Assembly: GCA_963978905.1 (NCBI GenBank) | Contig: OZ022257.1 | Coordinates: 13,042,509-13,106,508, forward strand | Direction: 5' to 3' | Source of the DNA: Trichostrongylus colubriformis | Taxonomy: Eukaryota > Nematoda > Chromadorea > Rhabditida > Trichostrongylidae | DNA: 64,000 nt | Part shown: piece after piece, positions 46,847-62,861 of the stretch | How positions within the stretch are numbered: position 1 is the stretch's first letter | Layout: each line of letters begins with the position of its first letter | Program-made: the position numbers and the translations under genes | Notes under the pieces: generated by a model | What the model was told of the DNA's origin: nothing | The model's input: only the letters and a program-made list of their open reading frames with translations | Database searches by the model: none

Positions 46847-48005
46847 CAATGCTTGCATTGCAACAGTGTATTACTGTAGGACCTATCAAAAATCTAAAAT
46901 TAAGTTAATGATTTCGCTTACACCCCCTTACCATGTAGATGTTCTACGAAATGCTGTTCTATGAAATGAGCGCTGTGACACTGTGACCCTGGTTGGAACG
47001 CGTTCACGTTGGAAAACATGCTAACCTATGTTCTTTCCTAACTTCAGCTATTTTTTTGGAATTCTTGATAATTTTGAATGAAGCTGTCTATGTTCATAAA
47101 TCATAGGCTTCTTCAAGTTCGTTCTTGATCATCTTGAAAGGGTTGAAAGGGACATGTGTATCTCTCAAATAATTCCCATGTATGAAAAGAGTCGTGATAG
47201 TGTAATCGGAACCGCAATTCCAAAAACGAATTCCTCAAAAGCGTATCGTAATCCTAGGCAGACGATATTTTTGACTGGACAGTTTGTTAAGTCCGAACTG
47301 CTTCACGGTTGGCTTCATCAGTGTTCTCTATGCCACTTGAGATGCACTTTGTATTTCATTCAACGGCCTAACACGATCGGTCGCACCCTCATGCGTACCC
47401 CGTGTCATTCGCCTGATCGCCTGGGTGTACGTCACCCGATGAAACCGGTGTATTAGTACACATGCTGAGGAAGACGCAGGATTCTGATGATTCCATCACA
47501 GGGAGTGTATCACGAGACTCGCCTTCTGGCATTTTTACTCAGATAAAAGTATCATGCGCCTAAAGGTGCTATCAAGTAGCGTCCGGAAGGAGGCAAAACA
47601 CCGAAACCAAAACACCTTTTCAGTTTTCATTTTCAAATTCCACGTGGCGATAAATACCACGATGGTGGAAGGAAGGTGTATAATGTCAATACATTGTATT
47701 GTATCATCGCTCGAACAACTGTCAATCACAAGCGGTTGTTGGCGACTTTCACATCTCCGAAATTTTTATTTATTCTATTTTACGTTATTTGCCATGCACT
47801 CGCGATGCACCATCGGTAAAAAAGCGAAGTGATAGTACATGAAATCCACTCCAGCCTTGAACTAACACTCTTGAACTGCCGTAAGACTTTGCGATTTACG
47901 ATGTCAACTTTCACACGCGATACTACGGCCTTTGGATTGTGCAATGTCGCATCTTCGCGTGCGGAGTCGCAACACCGCAGAATCGCAAAGTCTGACGGCG
48001 GCTTT
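46847..48005. other. Gene-free stretch with repeat fragments
   Basis: No gene supported. At about 47885-48005 there is a palindromic unit (GACTTTGCGATTTACG with a later CGCAGAATCGCAAAGTC), also represented in fragments at 40375-40400 and 40700-40735. Confidence 0.35.
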
Positions 48006-48176
48006 AGGCCGCGTTCATACTTTGCGGTGCCGGCGACAGGGCGTGGTTGCGAGTCTCTGCGTCTCCGCCCTTGCCACCCTGTCTCGTTCTCAGCGTCGTC
48101 TCTGCATCTCCCTCGCGCAGTCTGCATTGCTGCCTGTACGCAGCCACGTTCTGCCGGCGCAAAGTATGGTGCTGCT
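48006..48176. mobile_element. PIF/Harbinger-like MITE, long form
   Basis: The left end AGGCCGCGTTCATACTTTGC and right end GCGCAAAGTATGGTGCTGCT lie within TTA flanks. It shares the interior with 25484 and 46715 (GGGCGTGGTTGCGAGTCTC). The overlapping ORFs of 120 and 146 codons here are shadows of this GC-rich repeat. Confidence 0.6.
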
Positions 48177-49181
48177 TTACAGCACAACTGATTCATCCAT
48201 AAATGCCAGCTTAAATGCATGTAATCATATATAAAAATGCTATGCTTTCCAATGCTGGAATGAAAGGTGTCTACTTTGGCAGTTGATCCAGTTCACGATT
48301 TTGTGATCTTGAACAATATTTGCATTTTCGTGTTGCATTTTCCGAACGGGAAACAAGACATTGAATTTAGTTTTTTAGGAAAAATATTGTACAAATAACG
48401 TAACTATCTTTTGGGGCTTCTTTACTGTTTGAATTCATCTTTGTACACCCGGGAGGCACTCAATTCTATCGTGAGCCGGCAGCTCAGCGTCGCGCACGCC
48501 GCCCGCGGCGGAATATGTAGATAGGTATCTTCCAAACGTGATTGTATTGCTTGCTTATCTGTGGAAAAAGGTCACCAACAATCCTTTACCAGCTGTCACG
48601 ATCGACAGTACATCCTATGAAATGCACTCAACCACGGTTCGCTTTTCTTCTAACGCTGATTTTACATTCATATTCTTCTTCGAGTTGACGTATACTTGAG
48701 TATTCCAGGTTTCATTTTTGTGCTCTTCCCCAAATTACTCATTGGTAGAAAATGTGCCAATGTGGGTTCCCCAAATCACTCATTGGCAAAAAATGTGCCA
48801 ATGTGGGTAGTCTTTTTGAGATTGATAGCAATCGCTTGATTATCAGAAATGTAAGCTGTTCTCGCGTATTTATTGACTACGGCACGGTTCATCAACACAA
48901 ACGAATGCCCTGTTGATGACGTTCCACGCAGCAATAACACAAATTCCAAAGCTAACAACAACAGCACTTGCTCCCACTTTATCACCACGAAACGTAGGAA
49001 TAATGTCTACATAGATCCAGCCCTAAAATCCTTGAGGTGTACGAAAAAACCAAAAAAAAGTGTGTAAAAAATGGTTCATGCTTATAGCAAAGTTGTACTT
49101 CCCTTAAGTCACACAACAATATATCCTACAGAATCTACAAGAATCTATTGATGGCAACTTCATAAGTATTGGAATAAGATG

Positions 49182-52100
49182 CTAAGATTCCAAATAATCA
49201 GGATGAATTTCACTGAATGAAGAATCAGGACTCTCATCGGGTTCATGAGCTCCAACTTGACCTTCAAAATGCGGAGGAAATTCAATAGGCTCCGAGCGGC
49301 GAGAAGACAAAAATGGTATGAGACGAGTACGTGGAGGTATGAAAAATGCTCGAGGATTCCGGAATTCTGTCAGCCGTTCACCGCTTTCACGATCTGTTAC
49401 ACCTGAAAAAAGGCTTTTAATTAGCCGCCTCCTATAGAAAGGGATGTAAAATATATACAATACATATAGAATTGTCGGATAAGACACTCAGAACCTACTC
49501 GAGAGTGTTAATGTTACAAGAAAATGAACGCCATTTCAAGAGGGATGCTAGAACCGAGAAATCAAAAGTTTGAGAATCGCCTCAAATTCAGACAGGATTC
49601 GATTTGTGTGCAGAGTGGGAAACCAACCCTACAAAAAAACAAGGGAAAAGACAACTAACTTTTGGATTTTAACATAAGGTACTGTGCCACAGCATGCCCC
49701 AGCGCTCTTTCTAGAGAGTTCCCAAAGACACCGACAAAGATCGCATCGTCACTCGCACGAGCACCAGGAGAAGAGGAAGAGAAAAACGACAGTAGATCTC
49801 CCTCTAGACGATCGATAAACGCCTGCAAATAAAATTGTGGGCTGAAGATCAATCTAACAGTGTTAATCAGATTTCAAAAATTTACTGTGTATAATTCAGA
49901 TAGATCTAACAATACAGGAACGACGGATTGAATGTTAAGGATATGTAGGAAATAACTCAGCAAATCCCGAAGAATTCACCTAAGCACAATAGAAAATGTC
50001 GAGCAAAATCCCTTGGGTTAATGTCATTCATGTTGTGCGCGTACATTGGTTTGCGAACCTCTCTTAACTAGCAGAATGAGGGAGCTGCATGTCTTCTTGG
50101 AGTTATTTACTTCATAACTGCAATGCGAAAAATGAAATGACTACATAGAAAACTAATGAGATGTGGAGCTACACTACAACCGCTATAATATACTAGGAAT
50201 AGCGGATATAAGAATATCCAAGCTCATCACAAATCAAAAAAAAAAAAGAAAAGCAGCGGATATTGGCTCACCCAAGGAAGACGTTTCTCAGATAGAAGAC
50301 GCTTACTTTTGCCATCCATGCGGTCGAAGCAAGCTTTTCCGCAATACGCCGGATGATCTTCAAAGAAACAAGGAATCCAGAATTACTGAGCATTATAAAA
50401 AACGAGTAGCACCATCTGTACTACTACTCACAGCCATTAAAATCATTTTTACAGGACTACACAGAGCAAATACACGTCGTCAGACACAGATGTGACCACA
50501 ATATTGAGAGCTGGTGACGCACAACGACTAAATGTTTGCAGCCTCATGCTGCCCTGTGCCTGTGGAAATGCACTACATTTCCGTGAAGCTCAAGCATGCT
50601 AAGCGTTTTGGAAGGACGCACTCTTTTTTCGGCAATAAGTTGCGATGTTTGGAGAAGCTGATCATAAATAGAAGATACGCTAAATAAGTTTAGATAAGTG
50701 CATACTTACGTCTTCGCCCATCTTCTCCTTGAAATGCTTTCGATGACGATCCTACGCTTCCACCAACTAAAAACCATCCGTGGCCGTTTGTGCCCTCCTC
50801 ACCGTCCAGAATCTGCCGTTGCTCTTCTTCATCACGTTCAATAAAATCGTTCCATATCTAAAAGAGTGAAAGTTTATGCCATGTCGTTCTTAAAAAGAAA
50901 ATATGAGCAAGCGAGATAACGACTAACCTTCATATTTTCCTCATCAGTGAACAGTTTTTCAAACGGAGTGACTGTATGAGGGACAATATCAGAGAAGTCA
51001 GTACAAATGTCATCTTTGTCCACAACGCTCATCAGAAGACGAACTGCAAGGTTCGATTTTTAAATCAAAATCATAGCAAAGCAAATGATCTCCACTCTAG
51101 AGACCAACGATATAAATATCTGCAACACATAACAAGTAAAGGAGTAAATCACCCACGAAAAATAGTTACCGTTCTCCAACTGCCGTTGCTTCCGTGCCCC
51201 TACGTTTCGCGACACTCCACCATTTTCTAAATCCAGAAACCGCCTCATCCTGAATGGATTCCTCACAGGAATGTAAAAGTGTGAGCTCCATCAAATGTAG
51301 CAACTTGGATGGATGCTCACTTCCGTTCAGCTCGACGCTCCTTGTTCTTCCTAGAGCGAGATGCAGGGAATATGTCGGAGAATTGTTCATTTGGAGAAAT
51401 GTCGGCCACTTCGGTGTCACTTTCCGAAAAGTCAAAACTGAAAACATTTCGCAATTATCATGTCAATAATCAATAACATTATCACCATGTATGGACACGA
51501 GGCTAGAGTGGGCTCACGTGTGAAAAAATGAGTGCACTTCGCTCACAGTATGTAAGGCTGAGGTTATACCGTGCGGACCGTCCGGACCGGTCGGACCGGC
51601 CGGTCCGACCGGTCCGGACGGTCCGCACGGTATAACCTCAGCCTAAACTGCCATAAGCACATGCGGTATGTGAACAGCGCCGTAAAGCTAATTGTGAATC
51701 GGACAATGCCACAGGGTACATTTCATTTTACGCCAATTGTCAGTTACGGTGAAACAGCACTGTTGCCTTGTGTACTGCGGTGATATGCTGATATTTGTTC
51801 GTAATTCAGTTTCATGTGCTTTGTATTTCTATTAAGGGCCTATTGGCCGTGGCCGTTTCCGGTAACAATCTTTCGTAGGGTTCATACATTCTCTGGAGCG
51901 CATTTGGTGAAAATGTAAGCCTGAGGAGAACTTATAAGCCCTTCACCTGAATGCAGATCAACCCAGTTCGAGGCACGTCAAGGTGCTAAAGTAGGTGAGG
52001 AAGGGGCACATTAATGCGCTGTCGTCCCCTCACTTCTACAGTCATCAGTTCGTACATTCAATAGTATATAGTGTTAGTGCGGTAACTCACGGTTATGCCA

Positions 52101-53890
52101 TATGTTCTACTTAATCCTTACTATAGTGGGGGTAGAAGCTCCACATGAAACTGTGGTTTAGGCTCAAAACACAGGCAAAAATAGCGCCGGAAAGCGAACA
52201 GTAAGGCCGCGGTCATACTTTGCGCATTGACGCCGGTACCGCCGGTATCGGCGTCAATGCGCAGAGTATGACCGCGGCCTAAAATGCCTCTTCTTTAACT
52301 CCTAACGAAATAGGCACCCACGTCATTTACTGCAACAGGGTGTTAGAGCCTGCCTGCCGCGCTTCCCGTTAAGCTTCTGACCATTTTGTGCAGAGGACTA
52401 AATCAGGAAGGGCAACACTGACCTCACCCCAGCTTCAGCGAATAATAAAGTAACCCTGAAAGTTATAAACTCTGTTCCAGCCAAATGAGACAAGTAGGTA
52501 TACGGGTGCTAGCATAGTCAGAGGCACTCCGCTGAGCCCTGCGTACAGTTCTATTTCTGTCCACGCTTTTGCCTGAGGTTTGATGAAGGGAGAGCCTGTC
52601 CGTCCCTTTTAATAAGGCCTGGGCAGAAATACTGTCGATTGTAGAACAGGATCAGGTAAAAAATGACAGCGTGGAAATACGAAACCAAATATGGAAAGGG
52701 AGATGTCATATTCAGACCTAATCTGAGTCCTATGAAATCAACTGGTGGTAACACATTTGATTTCGACGTGATGGCGTATTTACTTATGTATTGCCTTTTG
52801 TCCATAGTGGTTATAGCACCCCTAGGTATGTCATGTCTTGCTATTCTCAATACAGTGGGCATCCATTTGGTTTATTCTACGTCAAGTCCAATGTGAGTGT
52901 GTTAGTTCGCTGTGGTTAACACTGAGAACTACGCCTTTTGTGGTTACGGTAGATGTTCAATGATGCTGAGGTTAGTTCTCTGTGGAGAGCCATAAGGTCC
53001 AATAAAATCAGGGGGAGAAAGTTTTCACCGACGTCGAAACTCCTTTCCCTCCCTAGACTAAGGCTAAAGCAGATGAGACCGATACTTTGGCAGAAGCTTT
53101 TTCATGTAGGAGAATGGGATATCAATTTTAGCCTAAGCCTAGAGAGGGAAGGAAGATACGTCGACGCAAAGTTGCCCCCCCCCCGACTTTATTTGACCCG
53201 GGCCATATGCGAACGTATATTCGATGGCTCACCCCCACTGTTCCCATCCAGATAAACAACACAACTCAAACCCCAAAGATGACATTAGTCAGTCCCCGTG
53301 TTGCTACCACGATCTACGATCAATTGGTTCGGTGCCTGAGGGCATCACGCCAAGGGTAGGTAGTTTGTGTCTCTGATGCCATTTTCCCCTTGATGACGAT
53401 CTTTATCTAACTTCGATTACTCAGTTTTATTTTTCTCTGATGTGAAATTCGTGATCGGTTCACTGCTTAAAGAGAACGAGTGCTGACTGAAATTGGCCTT
53501 CAATTTTTGAATATTGATTCCATTCATTGTTTTTTACCCTGTTCCCTGTATACTAAGTCAATATTCATCATGTGCTTCACTTCCGAAGCATAATTTGGAG
53601 TCTCAAGTTTTTGTTATTTCCTTCGATCAAACCAATAGATTACATTGGTTTGATCGAAAGAAATAACAAACAATTACCAATTGTAAATAATTCGAATTAT
53701 TCTAAGTAGAAAGATTTGTAAGAAGATTGTTCCTTATAGGGAGAAATTTAAACAAACAATTGAAGATAAGACTGAAATTGGCAAAAGATATAGTCACATA
53801 CTCAGCATAGTTGAACCTGTCGATTGCATCGTTTGCCTCCTCTTGAACATTGATGGGGCGAAGATGGTCAATGCGACGAGTGACACCCAT
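49182..53890 (-). CDS. R3HDM4-like (R3H-associated domain) protein
   Basis: Resolved exons: 53890-53802, 51437-51321, 51249-51170, 51043-50928, 50857-50710, then 49822 to about 49660, then about 49405-49182. The product begins MGVTRRIDHLRPINV, continues ADFDFSESDTEVADIS, RRFLDLENGGVSRNV, then PFEKLFTDEENMKIWNDF. A helical block FIDRLEGDLLSFFSS leads into VGVFGNSLERALGHAVAQYL, then LTEFRNPRAFFIPPRTRL, and ends in an acidic tail. The order resembles R3H-domain protein 4, whose C-terminal R3H fold is expected to bind single-stranded nucleic acid; the identification is from memory of that family and moderate. Exon 5 ends in phase 1 while the exon at 49822 starts in phase 0, so at least one exon between 50709 and 49823 is unassigned. 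A TTTTAG acceptor ends at 53910, 19 nt before the ATG, which suits trans-splicing. Intron 1 (2.4 kb) carries several palindromes. Confidence 0.7.
51555..51644. mobile_element. Perfect 90-bp palindrome, PIF/Harbinger-like
   Basis: Two 45-bp arms without a mismatch and without a loop, from AGGCTGAGGTTATACCGTGC to its exact inverse, centred at 51599/51600. The inner half is built of GGACCG and CCGGTC steps. TAA flanks the element on both sides when GGCT/AGCC is taken as the terminus. It lies in intron 1 of the R3HDM4-like gene. Confidence 0.7.
52204..52280. mobile_element. PIF/Harbinger-like hairpin MITE
   Basis: A 77-bp hairpin with ends AGGCCGCGGTCATACTTTGC and inverse, flanked by TAA on both sides. 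The inner arms CATTGACGCCGGTACC against GGTATCGGCGTCAATG are private to this copy. It lies in intron 1 of the R3HDM4-like gene. Confidence 0.65.
52663..52892 (+). CDS. Possible first exon of a small membrane protein
   Basis: An ATG-initiated stretch with a good GTGAGT donor after 52892. It encodes about 76 residues with two hydrophobic helices (VMAYLLMYCLLSIVVIAPLG and a following hydrophobic run). It lies antisense within intron 1 of the R3HDM4-like gene. No downstream exon was found and the family is not recognised, so it could be chance. Confidence 0.2.
52996..53199. mobile_element. Palindromic MITE (GGGTCAAATAAAGTCG family), copy 2
   Basis: The left end GGTCCAATAAAATCAGGGGG is decayed relative to the right end CCCCCGACTTTATTTGACC. 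The interior matches 41166-41393 (TTAGCCTAAGCCTAGAGAGG and GGCTAAAGCAGATGAGAC). Confidence 0.6.
53611..53670. repeat. Short hairpin
   Basis: TTGTTATTTCCTTCGATCAA then ACCAAT is answered by ATTGGTTTGATCGAAAGAAATAACAA with one mismatch and an AGATTAC loop. It is in intron 1 of the R3HDM4-like gene. Confidence 0.5.
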
Positions 53891-55582
53891 TGGTTATTCC
53901 TGGCGATTCCTAAAACAGCATGCAGTATACTGGTTTTTAGTGAGATTCTTTACAAAGTTTCGTGATAGATTAGAATTGTGTTTTTCTGCTTCTTTAATTA
54001 TCGCGAACATATCTTTGTTTTTCGAGTGGACTGATTTGCTGAAGACATGAAGAAGATTGACACGCTTTACGTCATCACCAGCCTCCGCTCATAGCGATCT
54101 TTGATGCGAAGAGACTGCGTGCGGGGTGATGGTGGACAAACAACATCTGGGTGGTATGGGTTTCTGGGAGGGTCTAACAAGTAGGAAAAGATTCTCAAAC
54201 GGGCAAAGCAATAATAAACAAAAGAGAGGTTCCTCTATGTTGAAAGTAGGCCATTCATTCCGGAGCCAATTCCCTCCTACATTCTTAGTACCAGGAAACG
54301 TTCAAAAAGATGCCGCACTACGATAAAGATGAGACTTGATAAAAGCTCTATAGAACAATAATTTCATAAATATTCCCGATACGAAATGCAAATCGTATTT
54401 TATATTGATAATTAAGAATATTTCCAACAGAGAATTTGGCTATGATTTCATGACAATTTCGAAAGAGAAAACAACACATAATGGCAGAAATATAAAATGT
54501 AGATCTTATCAAATGAATGTGAGCGTGATGTGTGTGAATGTGATTCATATGGTGAAGAAAACGTCAATACATCGACAAGCGAGTGTGAGAATGACACGCC
54601 GAAAGAGAGCACGAGGTGTTGAGAGCGCCGTCGCAGCTGAACCAGCTCCCTGCTGTGTGAGACAACACGGACATGTAGCCATCGTCTCTCTCAATCCCTT
54701 ATCATCAGATCAAGTAGCCTATCTCAAAGGCCTATTAGCAGAAACTCTGCCATTGAACCACCGGATTGCGGCCTGCTAAGCGTTTGAAGAGTTCGCGTGC
54801 TATACTTGAGGTGTTCTTCTGGTACTGCGAGCTGCTTTAACCGGTCCTTCGCGGAGAAACGTGGGCATGGGTTAAGAGGAGAGGGCAACTTGTTAATTTG
54901 AACAGTGACATGCGTTTACATGAAAGAATGTCGATGCCTTGTCTTGGATTTCATAAAACGTGTATAATCCTGTTGTTGTTTTCAGTAAGGAGGTTGTCCC
55001 CCCTCAGCCTACCCTCACGTTGCTACCATATAACCTCAATATAATACTGTGAATGTTTAGAAAGCATAGCAACCTGTTTAGTGGCTCAGTGTCCATAGAA
55101 AATGTTTGTTTGCTTGAGAAGTTAGATTCACTTGTTGTTGTTTTTTTACTTCCTAAGTTTTGATTGTTGTATATCCTGTAGTGTCAGTAACCCCACAGGA
55201 CCCATTCAGAGAGGATTTTGAATCCCGCTTTTCACCCGGAAATAAGCCAGTTATCATTCGAGAGAATCGTTTGTCATGGAACGCTACAAACGGGAGAGCT
55301 TCTTGCGGCCTTTACATTGTCGATGAAAAAAATGGACATAAAAAAGGAAATTGATGATGATGACGCGACGAGCCCATACATTTTAATCACGCTTGAAAAA
55401 CGCGCAGTTGTTCAAGAAATTGTTGCGGTGTGTGGTGCAATTATTGATTGTCCGGCGCGTGAAAAGTATTGTTTACTGCTGTTGTTTGGTGAGATTTTAT
55501 CGGAGATTCACTGTCAGCATGTCACTTCAGTGTATATCACCGAGTAGTTTCATAGTAACTGCTTTCGTCCATTGCGATTTAC
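53891..55582. other. Mostly gene-free stretch with weak exon-like pieces
   Basis: Two segments look protein-like without a complete gene model. At 54590-54779 a + frame contains VAIVSLNPLSSDQVAYLKG and ends in a stop. At about 55180-55420 a segment after a TATCCTGTAG acceptor contains VSVTPQDPFREDFESRF in one frame and GELLAAFTLS in another, hinting at a shifted or spliced exon. Neither is identified. Confidence 0.25.
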
Positions 55583-55749
55583 GGGTGTATGTCGTTTGGC
55601 GCGGCCCTTGCAGCTAATTTGCCAATGGGGCGCATGGCCCGTCTGGACTCTCTCAGATTTACCTAAGCCTTTTTAGGGGAGGAGCTTTGGCAGTGCCCCA
55701 TTGGCAAATTAGCTCCAAGGAGCCGCGCCAAACGACCGTCTCCCCGATT
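55583..55749. mobile_element. Palindromic MITE (CGTTTGGCGCGG family), copy 2
   Basis: Same element as at 40483 but in opposite orientation: CGGGTGTATGTCGTTTGGCG on the left, GCCAAACGACCGTCTCCCCG on the right, with GCTAATTTGCCAATGGGGC inside and GGGGAGGAGCTTTGGCAG in the middle. Confidence 0.6.
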
Positions 55750-57114
55750 TACTGGCGTTCCAACGTTTGGACGTGTTACGGGAAGTCGGATTAGCTGTGG
55801 AGCGCACTATCTGCTGGTGCCAAGGAAGTCTCGCTTGTCGTGTCTTTTAGCATATCCTATTTTCACTTCTATTTGGTTTAGCGTATTATCGCTCATCGTG
55901 GTCTAAGAATAGAACAAAGTAAGAGAAGGCATAAAATGCGAGGGGAGCTTTTCCGAGTCTAGTAGTCCTTTTTCCGAGCAACAAGTACATAGCTATTCGT
56001 GCAGAGCCAAGGCTCATTGTTCCTTCACTACTTGAGCCGTCGAATGCAAGCTGTCTAACATTCTGTTCGTTTATATTAAGCTTCATTTGCATTTTCTGCA
56101 TATTTAGGCGGCGGTGCATTTCAGGCGAGTGCATCTTAATCCACATCCAAGCAAAAATCATACAAGTCAAATAAGGTGGATTGGATGAAATAGTTGTGAG
56201 CTGGAGTGTGTGGATTTTATCAAAGCCGGGAGGAGATGGAGCTTCAGGGTAGATGACTTTATTTGACCCCCACCCCCTCCCTCCTTGTCTATATTACACC
56301 TAAGAAAATAGTCTCACCGTAAGCAGTGCAATGATTTCATTTGGTGTCCACTGGGGGAGGGAAAATTTCAATTTTGGCTTATGTAATCATCACAACGGCT
56401 GCAGATTGTTGGAAGACGGTGGCCTTGGACCAAGCCTCATCAAAGTACTGTAAGCAATTGAATAAGGACTCTTTTTGTTCTTCATACATAAATGTCGGAA
56501 AGGCTAGAAATTTCACTTATTCATACACCTTCTAATCAGATTTGAATGGTTTTTAGACCAGAATCGCTATCTGACGCCGGTTGTCGTTAAGTGTTGCCCA
56601 ACATTGCTTCATGGTATTCTGTTTTCTACCTAAGTGAACCTCTCATTCATTTCTTCGTCTACGCTTTCACTTGATGGAATGGGATGTCTGCCCTTATTCA
56701 GATTAGGATTAGATTCATCGGTGTCGTTTTCAAATTATTTTTTTCTGCAGTGTGCCTTGCACAGATTGCCACCACCAGTCGAGGCTGTTTTTTTTTTTTG
56801 CGAAACAGTCAATTACATGTATGATTGAGCAAGGTTTTTCGTAGTTTCGACAAATTACTGCTCAACACATTTTCAGTAGCTTTAGGTGAAAGAGCTCGTG
56901 CATCGGTGTGATACTTCAATAGTGGGCAGTCGGTTTTGAATGCAGTGGTCTGAATCTGTTGACAAGGTCATCTGTGATAGAGCAGTGATAAGATAAGCCG
57001 CCTTCAATCAGCAAATTCTTGCTTTTTATGGTTATTTCTTCCACTTTTGGCATGAGATAGTGCATACTCGACCAGCAACCATTTATGTTTATATTTATGC
57101 ATTTTTTGTTTTAG
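55750..57114. other. Gene-free stretch upstream of spds-1
   Basis: No gene supported. A fragment of the GGGTCAAATAAAGTCG family is at 56255-56275. The 3' edge is the TTTTTTGTTTTAG acceptor ending at 57114, 14 nt before the spds-1 start codon and probably a spliced-leader site. The promoter could not be located. Confidence 0.4.
57102..57114 (+). promoter_or_regulatory. Probable trans-splice acceptor of spds-1
   Basis: A T-rich run ending TTTTAG, 14 nt upstream of the start codon, with no coding exon visible before it. In nematodes this arrangement usually marks spliced-leader addition. Confidence 0.5.
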
Positions 57115-57128
57115 ATTATTGCTCGGCT

Positions 57129-60916
<3,788 letters not shown>

Positions 60917-60975
60917 TGGATTTGCATAGTTTTATTTCGTTGTTTTTGTGCATAGATTGTTATTGTTATTTACGT

Positions 60976-60981
60976 AATAAA
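60976..60981 (+). terminator. Poly(A) signal of spds-1
   Basis: AATAAA, 60 nt after the stop codon. Confidence 0.65.
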
Positions 60982-61384
60982 TATAATTGCTAAGTCGCTT
61001 TGATTTTTTTGTGCAAAAAACGCTCTCTGACGCTGAATACTCATCACCTCTCATCTCTAAACCGTCCTAAACAAAGCCATCACTTGCAACGTTTGTAGTT
61101 AGAACAGGTTGCTCCTAAACAAGGCTACTGGAATACTGGATTTTTCTGCAGCTTCGTCGATGTTTTTGTCAGGATGCGTTTGTTCTTGTAACGTTGAAAT
61201 GTATGTAAATACACTTTGGATTTTCTTGTAGCATTTTAAACTATCAAAGCGAGGCTCTTACTAATAATCAGGTCGAGACAACGTTTGCAATGGAGAAATG
61301 TGAAGTTGTCTTGTTATCGCTGTATCATTGGATTGGCGAAACAAATATAAAAAGTTTCGAATATCGCCGAAAGGCATAGATGTA

Positions 61385-61887
61385 CAGTAGCGGTCAAAAA
61401 TATATGCGGTTCCGGATTTTAACCATAACTTTGGTCACCGTTTACATATCTCGTTCAAATTTTTTTTGTGTTTTGAAGGCAACTGTCATTCAGTGAAAGA
61501 AGGTATATCAGCCGAGTAGGGTGCAGTGTGAAGGTGGAAAAAATTATTTAACTGAAAACACTGAAAATGATCACCACCGCGCTTCGGTGCTGTCAGGATT
61601 CCAAAGGACGGGTAATAATGTTCTAGCCTCATTCCGCACTATTTTTTGCATAACGGCTCGTTTCGTTGAGTTATAAGGTTTTTATGGCTAAATGAATTTT
61701 TGAAAGGTTGGGCCATTTTTAGGGTTTCCAGATAGATAATTTATTACTTTCACACTGCATCCTACTCCGCTAAGATACTTTTTTCATGGAGTAGCAGTTG
61801 CCTTCAAATTACTAAAAAAAAGAGTTTGTAAACGTCGGCCAAAATTATGGTTATGTCCAAAACCGCATATATTTTTGACCGCTACTG
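61385..61887. mobile_element. Tc1/mariner-like MITE
   Basis: The terminal repeat CAGTAGCGGTCAAAAATATA and its inverse are flanked by TA on each side (61383-61384 and 61888-61889). Inner arms include CGTTTACA and CAACTGTCATTCAGTG-type inverse segments. 503 bp, no transposase. TA duplication and a CAGT start are typical of Tc1/mariner. Confidence 0.75.
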
Positions 61888-62491
61888 TATGTCGTAATTA
61901 AACTGCCGGATCTCTGTGGACGTTGCCTCACGATCAGTTTCATATTCTCCAGTGATACCTGATGTTAACTCCTGTGACTCAGGCAAGCGGCCTGAGTGCA
62001 AGTTCCCACGCATATCAAGGAGAGACGAAATATTTTTGACGCTCTTCTGGGTGTCTCGGACTGGGAGTAAAACTCTGTTCCAGGTGCTCTCAAGACCACA
62101 GCTCACGATGAATTGTGAGCGTTATTGCAGCCAATAATAAAGTTGATTGCTGATTTATTTACCAGTAAAGGGCATACGAAGTAAAACCCCCAGGGTCATG
62201 AAAAAGAAACCACTCTCGCAGCCCTCGTACGAGTAAGCAACCTAGAGATGAGGGTATCGAAAATTATCTACACAAATAACTACGATGTTATCGCGCGCAA
62301 TCCAACGAACGATATTTATTCATTTCTTTGATATTCATTCATTTCAATAAATGGATAAATACAACGACATCACCTGTTTCGCTAATTTTGTCACCTGTTT
62401 CTCTAATTTTGCCCGCTCTCTCGAGCAAGCGTAGAGCCGTGATGCCGCACCGTGGCGTCGCAAGAAGAGCACCTGGAGAGTAACCCCAAGA

Positions 62492-62861
62492 TGGGTGTGT
62501 ACACTTATGTCGAATCTTCGCGCGGTCGCGAGCGGCGCGGCAGATTTCTTCGCGTGTAATTGCGTACATCGCAACACCCCTTTTGCAGTTTTACGCCCGA
62601 ATTAATTATTTCTTAATAGGGATTGTTATCATGTAATGCTATCGTTTATTTTACTTTTTATGTTACTATTTTGCCTTTTTAGGGTACAAAAGTTATTGTT
62701 TTTCAGACAATGATGAGATAAACAATTACTTCTGAAAGGACCTCAATGGTACCAGACCCTTGGACCTGAGCGGAATCCCAACCGACCGCGGCAAGTTGTG
62801 CTGATGGTGCCGCGAATGCAACTTCGCAAAGCGAAAATTCGACATAGGTATACACGGCCCC
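62492..62861. mobile_element. GC-rich palindromic MITE, copy 5
   Basis: The left end GGGTGTGTACACTTATGTCG is answered by CGACATAGGTATACACGGCCC. The interior starts CGCGGTCGCGAGCGGCGCGG, the core seen at 5163, 7057 and 8321, but the arms are different. Confidence 0.5.

Noticed and set aside
47780..48220. 146-aa and 120-aa ORFs on opposite strands
   Set aside because: Both run across the MITE at 48006-48176 and are not conserved in its other copies.
54405..54779. 124-aa plus-strand ORF as a complete gene
   Set aside because: The N-terminal half is AT-rich and not protein-like. Only the last 60 residues look plausible and no family is recognised.
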